A stretch of DNA of 64,000 nt, taken from contig CM039120.1 of the NCBI GenBank assembly GCA_022036555.1, positions 23,340,227 through 23,404,226 on the forward strand. The letters are read 5' to 3'. Position numbers and translations under genes: made by a program. Of this stretch, positions 1-11,600 are shown in pieces. Every line of letters starts with the position of its first letter. The first letter of the stretch is position 1. A model generated the notes under the pieces. The model was given only the letters and a program-made list of their open reading frames with translations, did no database searches and was not told where the DNA came from. Source of the DNA: Microstegium vimineum. Its lineage: Eukaryota > Streptophyta > Magnoliopsida > Poales > Poaceae.

Positions 1-526
1 ATTCCCTAGCCATACCATCTCTGAGTTGAAGGTAAACTGAACTAATAACACCAACCGACTTTCTCCCATTTATCTTCAAACGAAAGAAGTATCGGAACAA
101 ATCAAAGTGGGGATAGATCCCAATAAATGCCTCACACATATGAATAAACGTCACAATGTGAACGATCCAGTTGGGGTTCAGATTGCAGAGTGAAATATCA
201 TAGTATTGCAAAAGGCCACGAAGGAAAGGATGAACGGGAATCCCGAATCCGCAGCGAAAGAAAGGTTCGAACACGACAAGCTCACCAGTGTCCGGTGTCG
301 GATACGACTCACCGAACGTTGGACGCCACCCGCCGACCTCCTTATCTGGAAGAAGACCGCCAAAAACAAAAGCGTTGATGTCGTCTTCCTTCAACGTACT
401 CCGAGTCCAGTACTCCACCCAGGGCGGCACCACCAAATCCTCGACACTAGCATTTGGGGGCAACGGAACAGAAGCTCGCCTGACCACCGACGATGACCTT
501 CTATTCACACCCTTCTTTGGCGCCAT
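1..526 (-). CDS. Antisense ORF of Tat-1, 'putative gypsy type transposon' (PF04195-like) domain, partial
   Basis: Read on the minus strand from the ATG at 526 (plus-strand CAT at 524-526), the frame stays open for 175 codons and runs off the window edge, so the C-terminus is missing. The protein begins MAPKKGVNRRSSS, then has a conserved-looking block with VVFEPFFRCGFGIPVHPFLR (about residues 85-104) and LCNLNPNWIVHIVTF (about 114-128). This matches the N-terminal block of the plant 'putative gypsy type transposon' family (Transposase_28, PF04195), known as an extra antisense gene in Tat-lineage gypsy elements. It faces away from the LTR at 1789-2286, so it is antisense to its element. A TATA box lies 132 bp before the ATG. 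There are no stops in the visible part. Its biochemical role is unknown; I do not read it as a real transposase. Confidence 0.75.
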   Translation of the reverse strand, partial: MAPKKGVNRRSSSVVRRASVPLPPNASVEDLVVPPWVEYWTRSTLKEDDINAFVFGGLLPDKEVGGWRPTFGESYPTPDTGELVVFEPFFRCGFGIPVHPFLRGLLQYYDISLCNLNPNWIVHIVTFIHMCEAFIGIYPHFDLFRYFFRLKINGRKSVGVISSVYLQLRDGMARE

Positions 527-657
527 CTCCGACGGATAGAGCGGCCAGAGACCACGATGGCAGGTTAAAGCAACAACCGATATATTGAGATAATCACGGC
601 GAAAGACGAAAGATTCCTCACCACAACGCTAATGAAAACCGCCGCTGCCCTCCCCCC

Positions 658-664
658 TTTTATA
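658..664 (-). promoter_or_regulatory. TATA box of the Tat-1 antisense gene
   Basis: The plus strand reads TTTTATA, so the minus strand reads TATAAAA followed by a G run. It sits 132 bp upstream of the antisense ATG at 526, which leaves room for a start site near 630 and a leader of about 100 bases. Confidence 0.6.
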
Positions 665-839
665 CCAAGGGGCGCAACACTTCCCATTCTAGGGTTTTTG
701 GGAAACCGCGCAGACTAGACAAGAGCCCACCATGCCCACTTTCTACGCCGTGACTTGGGCCGCTGTCCTCACCGGTTGTTTCGGCCCATTTACCTCCCCT
801 TCCATAAACATTCGCCTACAGTCAATTACATGATTTACG

Positions 840-1788
840 GCTAATAATATTTTTGCGCAATATTACCAATGCCACAGTCCCGAGGACTGGACACGTATCT
901 TTGTTATTTTTTCAGGAAGAGGATATAACTACAGTAACCTGGCCGACACGGTCGACGGGGCTACACGCACAAACACGCTCGGGGACTCCGTCAACATCGA
1001 CTACCACCCTCAGTGTCAGTTGCATTCCCGACGAGGCTCGGGACTTCGTCCAGTTCTGCATCAAGCAAGGCTCGGGGACTGTGACCAGGGCACCAGAGAA
1101 CAACACCCGGGGACTGTGAATAAAAACCAAATGACCCCGACAGAAGAATCTCTCCGAGCTCCTTCCATCAGGCTCGGGGACTACGGGTATTCGCAGTCGT
1201 TTATCATTAAACTAGCATTTCAATCCTTCATTTTTTACATACTTGATCCAGATGCAAGAAGCTACTCGCTACTCACATCAGGCTCGGGGGCTATGGGTAC
1301 TTGCAATCGCTTTTGCAAATTTAAGCTCCAATTTCTATTTATATACTTCTTGCACTACTTTATAAAGCATGGCACCACGTGCATACTTCACCCGCTACCA
1401 TGCTCGGGGACTAAGTGGGTACACTTCACCTTGCGGTGAATGTACTGATCTTGTTCACAAACAAAGATCTATTGTTTTAATGTGCGGTTTTTGCAGAGCC
1501 TAAGTGGGTACACTTCACCAGGGAAATACCTTTAAAAAGTTTTTTCTTCTTCAGCACGTCACATTCTTCTAGCAAACAGCCGCAGCATCCTGCAAGACGA
1601 CCAACTCGCATGCCAAGTTACGCCGTTCTCGACCAGATCGACCTAGTTGGGATACCTCTCTAAGCAGCACCTCGACCAGCCATACTAGTCGGGACTCTAC
1701 GACGACCACCCCGCATGACGGTGACCAGCTGGACGCCTCTCAGGATACAAAGCAGATTCGCCAGAAGAATATAACGTGCTCGGGGACT
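840..1788 (+). repeat. 3' untranslated region of Tat-1 with an array of polypurine-tract-like motifs
   Basis: No gene is visible here. The motif GCTCGGGGACT or a close variant occurs near 977, 1037, 1071, 1107, 1172, 1282, 1402 and 1778. The last copy (1778-1788) directly abuts the LTR start at 1789 and is the natural plus-strand polypurine primer. GTGGGTACACTTCACC is also repeated (about 1414 and 1505), and the first copy forms a near-perfect hairpin with GGTGAATGTAC just after it (1418-1444). Confidence 0.65.
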
Positions 1789-2286
1789 TGTTGGGGATAT
1801 AACCTCGGCATATCCCCAGGGACCTTCTTGGGCCTGCCAACCAGGAGACGGCCCAGCCCACGAGGCCTTGCAGCACGCGACCAGCCCGTCGTGCTCGCTA
1901 AGGACTCCTAAGAAGACTTGCTCACCAAGGAAGATCCTAGTAGATAGACTCGGATCCCTCGCCATAGGGAATCGATCGTAATATGTTAGGATATGGAAAT
2001 TGTAACCCTGCTCCCTGGCTATATAAGGCGAGCAGGGACCCCCCTCAAAAACCCCAAATAACCTTTCTCAGATCATCTACAGATCTTGTAACCTGATATA
2101 CGAGATCAATCTAGCCACCAGAACATAGGACATAGGGTATTACGGCGGTTTGCCGGCCCGAACCTGTCTAAATCACCGTGTCTACGCTCTCTGTGTTATG
2201 CTTGATCACCGTCGCCACACCTCCGCCTAACAATCTACTACCGTGGGGTACCCCCTAGGTAGACTGCGACGCATATTTCGTCGACA
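1789..2286 (+). repeat. LTR (3') of Tat-1, 498 bp
   Basis: It starts TGTTGGGGATATAACC and ends TTCGTCGACA, giving the TG...CA ends of an LTR. It is preceded directly by a polypurine tract. A TATATAAGG promoter box lies at 2020-2027, followed by a C-rich start region. Because the polypurine tract and the antisense gene lie to its left, this is the 3' LTR of a plus-strand element whose body lies beyond the window's left edge. The next five bases (CCTTT) would be the target duplication, which cannot be checked here. Confidence 0.75.
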
Positions 2287-2529
2287 CCTTTGCCTTGCTT
2301 AGCTTAGGGTCTTTCCATCTTCACCTTCTTCTCCAAGTGTGAGCCTTAGGATTCCACCTTCCTTGCCTCCTTGCTTGCTCCACCACTTCTCATCATCTTT
2401 AATAGGTGTACTTAACCTACTCAACACTTAGAGCTAGGTTAGTACTTTAGGTTTCATTAATTACAAAAACACTAGAGATCTCTCACCTCTAGCCATCAAG
2501 CAGACCTTAGATCTCCAAAATCTAGTCCT
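2287..2529. other. Unannotated spacer between Tat-1 LTR and copia relic
   Basis: A pyrimidine-rich stretch on the plus strand with no coding signal on either strand. It may be the untranslated remainder of the inverted copia relic to its right. Confidence 0.4.
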
Positions 2530-3275
2530 TCAACTTGAGAAGAACCCCTTTGCCACTAGTCTTGCCTTTATCCTCACTACATGTCCTTGGTCATCTTGCT
2601 TGTTGTGGAACACCCATTTTGTGACAATCACTCTTGCATCCTGTGGCTTCCCTTCTAGGGTCCATACTTGATTGCGAGTGAAGTTGTTCAACTTTTCATG
2701 CAGGACATTCACCCAATCTGGATACCCTAGAGCTTCTTCTACACAAGTAGGCTCAACACAAGAAACAAACGAGTGATGTTCAATAAATGAAGCAATCTTT
2801 TGAGAGCAAGTCATTACACCCCTTAAAGGAGACTCCCTATGATAAGCTCTTGTGGATGTGCTTGGAGTATGGGTGTGGATCTTCTTTCAATCACTTGAGG
2901 AGGGGGGATGTGGTGCATCAACATCTTGTGCGTGTGCTTCTACTTGGTCTTGAGGGATGAAGGTGTCTTCATTGGTCTCCCTCACTTGATCATCATGAGC
3001 TTGAGGTACTTGTGGTGGTGAAGGCTCGTCATTTGCATCATCATCTCCTTCATCCACCTCTTGTTGGTTGATTGCACCAATAGGCATGTTCTTCATTGCC
3101 TCTCTCAAGGGTTCATCACCTACATCAACAAGATTTTCAATTGCTCCTTGGGATCTATTAGTCTCATTGAACTCCACGTCATATGTTTCTTCAACTAATC
3201 TATTGGCTTTGTTAAATACTCGGTATGCCTTGGACCTCAATAAATAACCAACAAGAAATCCAATATCACATCTTG
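2530..3275 (-). pseudogene. SIRE/Maximus-like copia pol relic (integrase end to start of RT)
   Basis: Two minus-strand fragments sit in pol order. The upstream one (to about 3275) has LRSKAYRVFNKANRLVEETY and an acidic linker with DEGDDDANDEPSPPQ. That is the integrase-to-RT spacer of SIRE/Opie-Ji type copia elements. The downstream one (2814-2530) has VEEALGYPDWVNVLHEKLNN, NQVWTLEGKP and IKARLVAKGF, the start of copia reverse transcriptase. It stops right after LVAKGF. The RT core, RNase H, gag and LTRs are absent nearby, so this is a short dead fragment. Confidence 0.8.
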
Positions 3276-3314
3276 TTGGTGTTAAGAAACTACCAACAAG
3301 TAAATTTGTACGCG

Positions 3315-3966
3315 TGTTGGGCTCCGAATGGTGAGACAAAGAGATAGGAGATTTATACTAGTTCGGGCAAGAAATCCCTACGTCCAGTGTGAAGCTGCTC
3401 GTGTTCCTTATCTTTGCTTGGAGGGGGTTTACAAGCTGGGTCGAGAGAGGGACTATGAATCCCAGATCTCTGAGTGTTGCGGGGAATAGGTGTGTTCTAT
3501 CTCTGTTGTTCGGATATGTTCGTCGTCCCCTCTCACCCTCCTTTTATAGTCGCAAGGAGGGCAGGAGAGGTTACAAGCGTGGGCCGAGAAGGATCTACCT
3601 AGGGTGTTGTGCCTTATTCTTGCCTTCTCCCGAAAGAGTGGCAGACACTTCGTAATACTATACTCCTATTGCCTCTGTACCCGGTCGGGTACGGGATATC
3701 GTGTCGATCGTTTGTTGCGTTGTCGGGCAGGGGGTTTGGCCAAACCAGCAACCTGGGGAGGGTATGGTCGTCTGTTGTACCGTCGATGTAGGGGTCGGTT
3801 CGCGTCCACTTGCCCGGAGGTGCGCTGCTGTACCGTATTCTATTTCTTTACGTTCTGTTCCTAGCGGGATTCCCTTCTACCTGGTCAGCGGGCATCCTCT
3901 CCTCTAAACACCCTCGTATCTGATGTACTTCCCGTTTGGAGAGTCGGTGTGGGGGCCGGGGTAACC
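3315..3966 (-). repeat. Candidate LTR-like segment, minus orientation
   Basis: The right-hand end on the minus strand is GGAGCCCAACA (plus TGTTGGGCTCC at 3315). A strong minus-strand TATA box, TATAAAAG, lies at 3541-3548 and is followed by GGAGGG. The length and composition fit a gypsy LTR. I see no second copy and no matching target duplication, and the left boundary with the copia leader is approximate. It might instead be a promoter-bearing fragment of another repeat. Confidence 0.4.
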
Positions 3967-4860
3967 TGAGATCAGTTCTACTTCACTACCGCATATGTAG
4001 ACAAAAACATTATCGCACGTGAAAGTAGAATATCATAAGAACGACATAAACACAGATTTGACTTGGTATAGCCCATTGTTCCTTTGGAGATCTCCATCTC
4101 CACCAATTTGTTCATCATGGTGATCGCCATCTCCAAGATTGAAGTATGTCATCCTCCGTGATGAGTCCACCAAAACTATCTATCACTACTGTAACATAGT
4201 GCAATAAAACTACATAGTCGTAGGATCATCATAGATTGGCACGCAGGCCATTACATATGAATTAACAATATCTATGGCTCCAGCCATATTGTCTTAATCA
4301 TGACATGCAAGCCATGAATTAATTACATACATGCATCACATACACATAAGGGCTATACCAATCATGAATACCTGCAAAACAGAGTTAACCGATTCCGACG
4401 TCTAAACTTAAAACGCCGAAAACTCAATTTTCTGGGCCGAATTTCGCAAATCTAATTTTTGCCAAAACTGCCAAAGGATGTCGTTGACGAATGCAAAATT
4501 TTCCGGCGCACGATTTTCATTGAAGGTTTTTCTCGTTCCTAGGTCGTATGTAAAAGTTATGGCCGTTTTACCGAACAACACTTTTCTGCAAATTTCCCTC
4601 CGACGACGGATCCTATCCGCCGCCGCCTCCGCATCTCACGCGCTTGGAACTTGACCTAGGTCCGATTCGATCAATCTTATTGATCTCCAACTCACTGTAA
4701 TTGGGTTTACATGTATCACTTAACTCGGATGGCGGAATTCCGACCGGTACGAGTAGATCGTTACAATACCAACGTGGCAAGATCACGAACCATGATCAGA
4801 GATCGATCCAAAACCATGCATATCTCCATATGCACACACCCGAAAGTATAACGAGACAAC
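3967..4860 (-). mobile_element. Truncated leader of an inverted copia element related to the one at 34063-41805
   Basis: Read on the minus strand, this matches the leader between LTR and gag of the complete copia element (35303-36605). Shared landmarks include the GGTACGAGTAG/CTACTCGTACC segment (about 4745), the GATGGAGATCACC-type His/Asp codon repeat (about 4090-4135), and the segment ending in TTTTGTCTAC (about 4005). It breaks off near 3967, so gag, pol and the other LTR are gone. The His/Asp repeat has two degenerate units here against three in the young copy. Confidence 0.7.
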
Positions 4861-4878
4861 TAACGGCTCCGATACCAC
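4861..4878 (-). other. Primer binding site (initiator Met tRNA type)
   Basis: On the minus strand, GTGGTATCGGAGCCGTTA directly follows the LTR end TACA. It resembles the TGGTATCAGAGC primer site used by many copia elements and proves that the adjacent LTR is the 5' LTR of a minus-strand element. Confidence 0.7.
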
Positions 4879-6100
4879 TGTAGGGTTATGAGGTTGCTAC
4901 GCTAGCTGGAAAACAAAAATTTTCTACCCCATAAACCAGGAACTAGTGCTAGTTATAGATCACGGGGTTACCACTAGACGCGTAGGTGTAGCGGAATCGA
5001 CTTGGTGTAGTCGTGCGCGTCGCAGCAGTGCCGTGCAGTTGCGAGGTCGTCCGTCTCAACGTCTCCTACTTGCAGTTCGTCCTTGTGCTCCAGATGCAGC
5101 ACCTCCGAGGAATCCCACACGTGCAGGGAAGAAACGTCACGCCTCCGGACTACTAGGTCCGCGAGGAGTACTAGGCGTGAGCATGGGGAGGGCGACAACG
5201 GCTGCCAAAAAGACGTAAGTCTAACTCGCCCGCGCCTCCCCTATGGGCGTCCTAATGAGCTCCCACGTTGGAGTCCCATTAGTAACCCTAAACCTAGTCT
5301 AATTCAGGTCCAACCCGAATTAGGCTTCAAGCCCCTTAAGCGTGCGACCCTATGGGCTCACGCACACATATACATGGCCCAAGTACTCTTACTCAACCAA
5401 TAGTTGATAGCGGCCTCTAGCAAGGCGTGTCAACTCCTATGCATACGCTATGATCATATCAGACGAACCACCACAATACAATATACATGTTATTTCTTTG
5501 CCTCATTATATTTGGTTCAACTCATGGGTTAACACTTAACCCAAGCACGGCCATGCATTTCATGATCTAATCATTTGAGTGATCTAGTGATATCTCTCTC
5601 ATAAGGAGAGTGGCAAATTCCATCTTGATTGACTATGTCTCACAACATGTTTCCCGACAAACCAAAAAGCCACCTTTATAACTACCCAGTCACGGAGTAG
5701 CGTTTGGTAGTCCTAGGGTGTGTCGTTTCACATCTTGAGTACATACGACAATCTCAGGTCTAAGGACATAACGTACACGATGCGTATAGAGACAATCTCA
5801 TGTTGGGTCTATTCAACACCATATCCTACATGTGCCCACATTATTAGTTTGACATCTCATGTCCATGACTTGTGAAACATAGTCATCAACTAATAATGTG
5901 CTGATCTAATATTCATGTGCATTCTTGCATGAACTCCGATCAGGGACAACTTTTATAATAACCATACAAGTAAAAGAGTTTCACAAGAAATTGACATAAT
6001 TGGTAATCGATACAAGTTGTCTTTAATGGATATTCATAACATGTCATGGATACAAGGAATACATCATCTCTATGATTACCTCTAGGGCATATTCCCAACA
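4879..6100 (-). repeat. 5' LTR of the inverted copia element, about 1.22 kb
   Basis: On the minus strand it runs from TGTTGGGAATATGCCC (at 6100) to CATAACCCTACA (at 4879). It is homologous along its length to the LTRs at 34063-35302 and 40565-41805 but clearly diverged, with substitutions and indels throughout, so it belongs to an older insertion of the same family. The primer site at 4861-4878 fixes it as the 5' LTR. Confidence 0.8.
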
Positions 6101-7540
6101 CTAGTTGTCGACTAGCTATATATCGAGAGTGCGTGTTATGCCACCGCCATAGAACGTGATTGTAGCCTGAGGCTGGCAATCTTGTGAGGACGAATAGGAT
6201 GAGCATACATCCTAATGATTGTTGCATCGTGTATGACTGTGCCTCTCTCATCCTTGATTCTTATGATAAGTAATCTGTGATCAAGGTATTGTGCTAGCCC
6301 TCTTGTTGAGAAACTAGAGAAGTGTGCACTCATCCTTGTTGTTCGAATAGCTTTGCTAGAATGTGTTATGTGTTGTTACCTTGCTTGTGTTAAGATATGA
6401 TTTTAGATCTGTGAATTGTTTTAACATGAGCTAGAGATATCACTAATTTGGTTACCTGTGTCTTGCAACACTCTACCTAAAGCAACTATAAAATGTGTTG
6501 TTAAATATTGTTTTGTATGTTGCCTGGTTTGCCTATGTTAGAGTGCTTTTCTGAGTAAGATAGTAAAACTTTGTTGTGTGAAAATGTTTTGCATACAATG
6601 TCTTTTATCCTTGCTAGGCGCTCTCAAAACTTGAAATTTACAAACTTGAAGTTAACATGCTCACTGATACATGGTTTAGTTTTTTTTGTTAAGCTTTGCC
6701 ATATCATGCTTTAGTTAATACTTTTAAACCTGCTATGTAAGTGTCTTACTAGATAATTGTGATTTAACCTGTGACAACATGTAGTCTCATGTAAGAATAA
6801 ATAATTGAATATGAGAACTATATGTATCACGTAGGTGTAGAATAAATTTCCATAACTTACTAGTAACATGCTTGCTAAGGTTTAGTAGTTTGGTAGACCT
6901 GTTTCAAAGTCATGAGCTTTTACAATGAACTTTTAGTGGATGTTTAACCTGCTTTAATCATCTAGAAGTTTTCTATATAATATAAAGAGTAGTTATCAAT
7001 TTTATCTTGCTAATGAGCAAATTGATAAGTACATGTCAACTAGTGTAAGGCTGTTCAATAACCCTTCTAGCATGTTTAGGATGTATCTTACTATCATCAT
7101 TTAAGTAGAAGTGCATGTTTCTATTTAAATGCAGTTCATCCATCCTTTTCATGTTATCCATGTAGTAGCTGCACTAAGCTTGTTATGTTCATATAATTTG
7201 CTGATGTATAGCCTGTAGATGTAAACATACTGCCATGTGATGCATGACTAAAAACAATTTTGCTAGATCTAAGTTAAAACTTGTTCCTTCTACTAATGCA
7301 GAGATATGCATCTACATGGTAAAAGAGATTAAGTGTTAGAGCATAGAACATTTTACCATCATGTTTTGCATGTTCCTGTATTGACATGTTGGTATAGCAG
7401 AATGTTTGTTGTGTATGAAGTTTTGTGTTTAGCAATAGTTCTTAAGCTAGTGTGCTTGAATTCCTCAAATGTCTGCTTATGATCATGACGTGTGTGTGTG
7501 GTTATGTTGTTACCTAGTTGGTACCATAGTTATAACCTCT
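6101..7540. other. AT-rich DNA without recognisable genes
   Basis: There is no coding frame of note on either strand. The sequence is AT-rich and rich in TGTT/TTAACATG-like words, and in style it resembles the long LTR further right (14000-15400). It may be part of an old LTR of the Tekay/Del-like element, but I could not align the two by eye. Confidence 0.35.
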
Positions 7541-10500
7541 CGTGTCCTCGGTGAGCTTTTGAGTGTCGAGTAGCTTTCTCTGGATCAGCTCTCAAGTTAC
7601 ATAATCTCCTGGCTATCATCTCCAATCATGTTCTCTCTCTTAGAAGTCAGAACCGGTAGATGTGGTGGTTAGCCCTTGTATGGTTATGTAACTATGCTTG
7701 GTTTGTCTCTTGAACTAAAGCTTAGTTTCTTTGAATTTTTACTTATGTGGTGAATGTTGTGCTATTATGTGTGACATCCCTAACCAAAAGCCCTTATCCG
7801 ACTGCCTTGTTCCTCAACTTTTGGGTTGATCGAGTGCAACGTCTATCTCTATCTATCTGGTTTGGAACCTTTTTCACACAAGATCATATCATGCCTTATC
7901 GAATGAAATCCCAAATCAAGGTATCGACTCTGTCCCTTGAGTCATTCTGGTTGTCTCTAACTTTTTCAACTCTCTGGATGCTGATCTATTTGGATCTCTT
8001 GCCGCTCCTTGTCATGATCAGATCTCATCATAATCCATGACTGGTAATCTCTTTGGTAAGAACAAGTTGTACGTGGAATTGAATCAATAATCTTCGAGTC
8101 ATCCTTGTGTGCACTTGAAAATCCTTGTTCTCATGTGCCATGTCTTTACCTTGGGATCTCCTTTTGGACTCTAAACCTTGTGACCAACTTTACTTGCTAT
8201 TTCCCCCTTTGCATAGTTCTTGCTGCTATCCAATCCAATTTGCTTCACTGGAAATTTCTCATTTGGTGTATACTTGGTAATGGTGTTACGATTAGCACTC
8301 TTCGATGTCGCGACGAAACCAAGGGCATCCTGTGGACTAGCCGCCACATGGTTGTGCTGCTCGGTACGCGTTGGTATCAAGGTTGCTAGTCATAATCCAT
8401 TGCAGAAGTTACACCGGTGTGATATCTTCTCGTGTGTTCTCCTTGGTTGTCTCCCTCATCTTCTCAGAAGATCTCTACATCGGACCGAATGCAATAGAGC
8501 TTCTTTTTGAAGGTGCAAATGGATCTCCTTCTAAAGTCACCTTGAGGATAACCTTTGAAGAATAGGTCACAGACATAAACATCAAGAGACTACAAAAAAA
8601 ATGATATTTGACCATGTCCCTAAGTGAGGATATCCATGCGTTGAGTAACGCTTATATCATCTCTATTGAATAAAAAGGACACCCAACACTTGAACTTGGA
8701 TAAGTGTCAGTTGAACTAGACTTTCTTAAGGAATATCAGGTGCTAGATTGAGTCATCTAGTGCTTATGATCTTTTTGGATTCGAGATCTCAATCTTCCTG
8801 CAAGGTGGTTCCATTATGAGAATCAACCATCTCGGATGAAATCCCTTGTCTGGTAATGTTGGTGGTGTTGCCAGCATATAGTTGGGTGTGTTGAATTCAC
8901 CTGCTACAAGAGTTGAAGCCTTGGAGATTTTTAGCGTTGAGAGACAACTGATTGGTTACAAATGAGATTGTTAATCTCTAGGGAATTAACAACTCCTTGG
9001 TAGCTATGAAGGCTATGTCTCATAGAACAATGTTACACAAAGAAGCAACATTGTTGGTCAGCAATACGAGCGTTGATGTTTCCTCTCGACCATGTGCTGT
9101 CTGTCAAGTCAATCCCATCATGGACAATCACACAGATAGTACAAAAGTGTTGTATCAGCTAAGTCAAAAGCTAGAGAAATGTATGTTAATAGCATCAGTC
9201 AACATACTTATGTGTCAAGCGCCGCAAGAAGAAAGTATTCAAAACTCCTTGGTATGAAGCACTTGAGCATATCCAAAAATGGTACCCTACCTTTCTAGGA
9301 ATGTTTCTCCATATGGACTATGCTTTGTGCCCTACAAAACACCTCACAAGTTTAGTGCTTGTGCATCATTAGCTTGGTGCATAAGTCACTAGTTAAGAGT
9401 GTTTTCTAGGAAGCACGTAAGGGAATATCCTAACCTTTCCCTCAACAAAAGAGATGCTACTACAATATGACAGATGTCTTGTTAGTGGATTCGCTACCAT
9501 CCCAAAACAGAGTAGTTTTGGAAGGTGTTTGTTTGGATAGTCAAGCAGTATCAGTCTGAACTGAATTTCGGTCAGTAGTCAGAGGACATTGGGATCTATA
9601 TGCCTACCAAAAAATCATACACCATGGAATATAAGTTTATGAGATCTGAATGAAGAACCAAGATATGTGGAATCTGTGATGTCTCGGTTGAATGACATCT
9701 TCTATCTTTAGAAAGATATGTTCGCAGTTGACGCCAAGGCTGGCAGCATGGTCAATGTGTTGCTAGTGGAGTAATATTTTGATTGTACTCTTGAAGAATT
9801 GGTGTACCCTGTGGTACCCTGCTTTCACCTTCTCATATGGATGTTGTCCGATCAATCAAGATCTTCTGCAAATGAACCTGTGCCTGTGCGAGTTGAAATA
9901 TTTTGAAAAGTATCAAACAATAGATTCTAGAAGTTGGTCATTGACATGAGAAAGGAAGACTCAATGTCAAAAATATCCCAACAAGATTGGTCTACGACCG
10001 TGCAATGCAACTTGACTTATAGTACAACTGCATCCTGTATGAAAGTGATCTGCCTACGGATGTGGATTGTTCTCTAGATGATGAAGGTTTGTAACTTTTT
10101 GTTGTCCTCCAAGCCTCGTTAGTATCCTTTCCATGATGGATTCCGATACTAAGTTGCTCTTGGTACCTTCTATGTGTTTTTACCCCAGAGGTTGCATCAA
10201 ATGTCAACTTGGATGATTATTGCCGTTTGGATGTGACGCTTCCCTTAAAGGATGTTTAGCAAAAATGCTAAATCGACAGAGTCAGCTATCACTTTCACTG
10301 TCCTCTTAACCGACTCAGATAATACAGTGTGGTCATCAGAGGCAGAGAACTGCACCCATGGAACATTATGTAGCTTTCCATTGGTTGACATATGAGGAAT
10401 TGGGCAAATGTGACTAACATGGATATCGTTGGTTAGTTAATCAGTTCCTCATCGTCTCAAAGGATGTTTACTCGTTTAATCACCTCATTCATAGGAAAAG

Positions 10501-10923
10501 TGGCACTCAAGCTGCTTGGTAGAGGACTGCTTTGTGAACCTCGTGAATAAAGTTTAACCTTCAGAGGTTGTAGTTCAGCACAAATGTCATGAAGTATGCT
10601 ATAGTGTTTGGAAGAAGAGATACTTGTGAGAGATAGTTATGCTCTGAACCGCCTATGATATCTAGAGAGTGAAGTCTCTTGCTAAATTGGATTCCTCCCA
10701 AAGTAACAATGCTTCATGGAAATCAATGAAGGAAATTCTTCAAACGGAAATTTCCTAAGAATAATAAGTATCAAAAAGTGGTCTTGACTAGAGTAGCAAC
10801 TTTGATGCTCAAAGCTAAGCTACCAATGGTACAACGGATGTTGGATGATGGGTTACATGCTACTCTCCCTAGAAAGCCTTTCGTTTTGAATCTCGGGACG
10901 AGATTCTTTTTATGGGGAAGGGC
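7541..10923 (+). mobile_element. Degenerate internal region of a Tekay/Del-like gypsy element, ending in a polypurine tract
   Basis: The right end carries the signature of Tekay/Del-type elements: GAATCTCGGGACGAGATTC near 10890 followed by the purine run ATGGGGAAGGGCGG that abuts the LTR at 10924. To the left I find only short broken frames, none with a recognisable RT, RNase H, integrase or chromodomain motif. The body is therefore either very old or from a non-autonomous relative. Confidence 0.45.
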
Positions 10924-11182
10924 GGTAACACCCTCGGTGTTAATCACGGGCTAAGAAGTGATTAAGCCTAAGTATATTGGATCATCCGATAATCAGAAAC
11001 TTCAATTGCTTGACCCTTGTCCCAAAATCACACCCAAAAGGCAACTTCAAAAACTTCGACTAGCTCACGACCTAACGCGTAGGTGTACACCTTAGGAGTG
11101 GTCCTAAAGGTACCGCGGAGCGGTCTGAAAACCTCGACGAACAAGCCAAGGAAGAATCAAAGTAAATCAGCAAAACTACAAC

Positions 11183-11600
11183 TTCTCGGACTGTCCGGCC
11201 TTTGGGTTCGGACTGTCCGCCGTACACTGCTTCACAACGCCAGACTATCCGAGGTTACAAGGGCGGACTGTCCACCGTTGAACCGAGAGAAAACACAAGT
11301 TTCTGGACAGCTCCCTGGTCCCATCATGGACTGTCCGCGCTGGGTTGCCGGACTGTCCGCGCTAGGTAACAGGGGAGGCTCGGACTGTCCGCGGGCTGCG
11401 CCGGACTATCCGCCGGCAAAAGCTTCAGAAAAACACTGTTCTGTGTAGTTTCTAGACGAGGTACAGAACGTTCCCGGACTGCCCGGCTTCGAAGCTCGGA
11501 CTGTCCGCGACCAGCTCGGCAGAAACACCCGAGAGCCCTTGGCTCAGGCCCTGACTGGTGGACTATCCGCGGTTGGTCGGCGGACTGTCCACGACTGCGC
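11183..11600 (+). repeat. Array of GGACTGTCCG-type motifs
   Basis: About a dozen copies of the near-palindrome GGACTGTCCG, with variants such as GGACTATCCG, AGACTATCCG and GGACTGCCCG, lie within about 420 bp. They occur in a GC-rich part of the long LTR, with irregular spacing of roughly 20 to 60 bp. No reading frame explains them. They look like repeated protein-binding or recombination sites inside the LTR. Confidence 0.6.

Noticed and set aside
3315..3974. Solo LTR with target duplication
   Set aside because: Flanking bases ACGCG and GTTCT do not match, and the left part overlaps sequence homologous to the copia leader, so the border is uncertain.
4861..4878. tRNA gene fragment at the initiator-Met matching sequences (also 35304 and 52044-52063)
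   Set aside because: Only the 3' acceptor-complementary part is present and each copy abuts an LTR, so these are primer binding sites.
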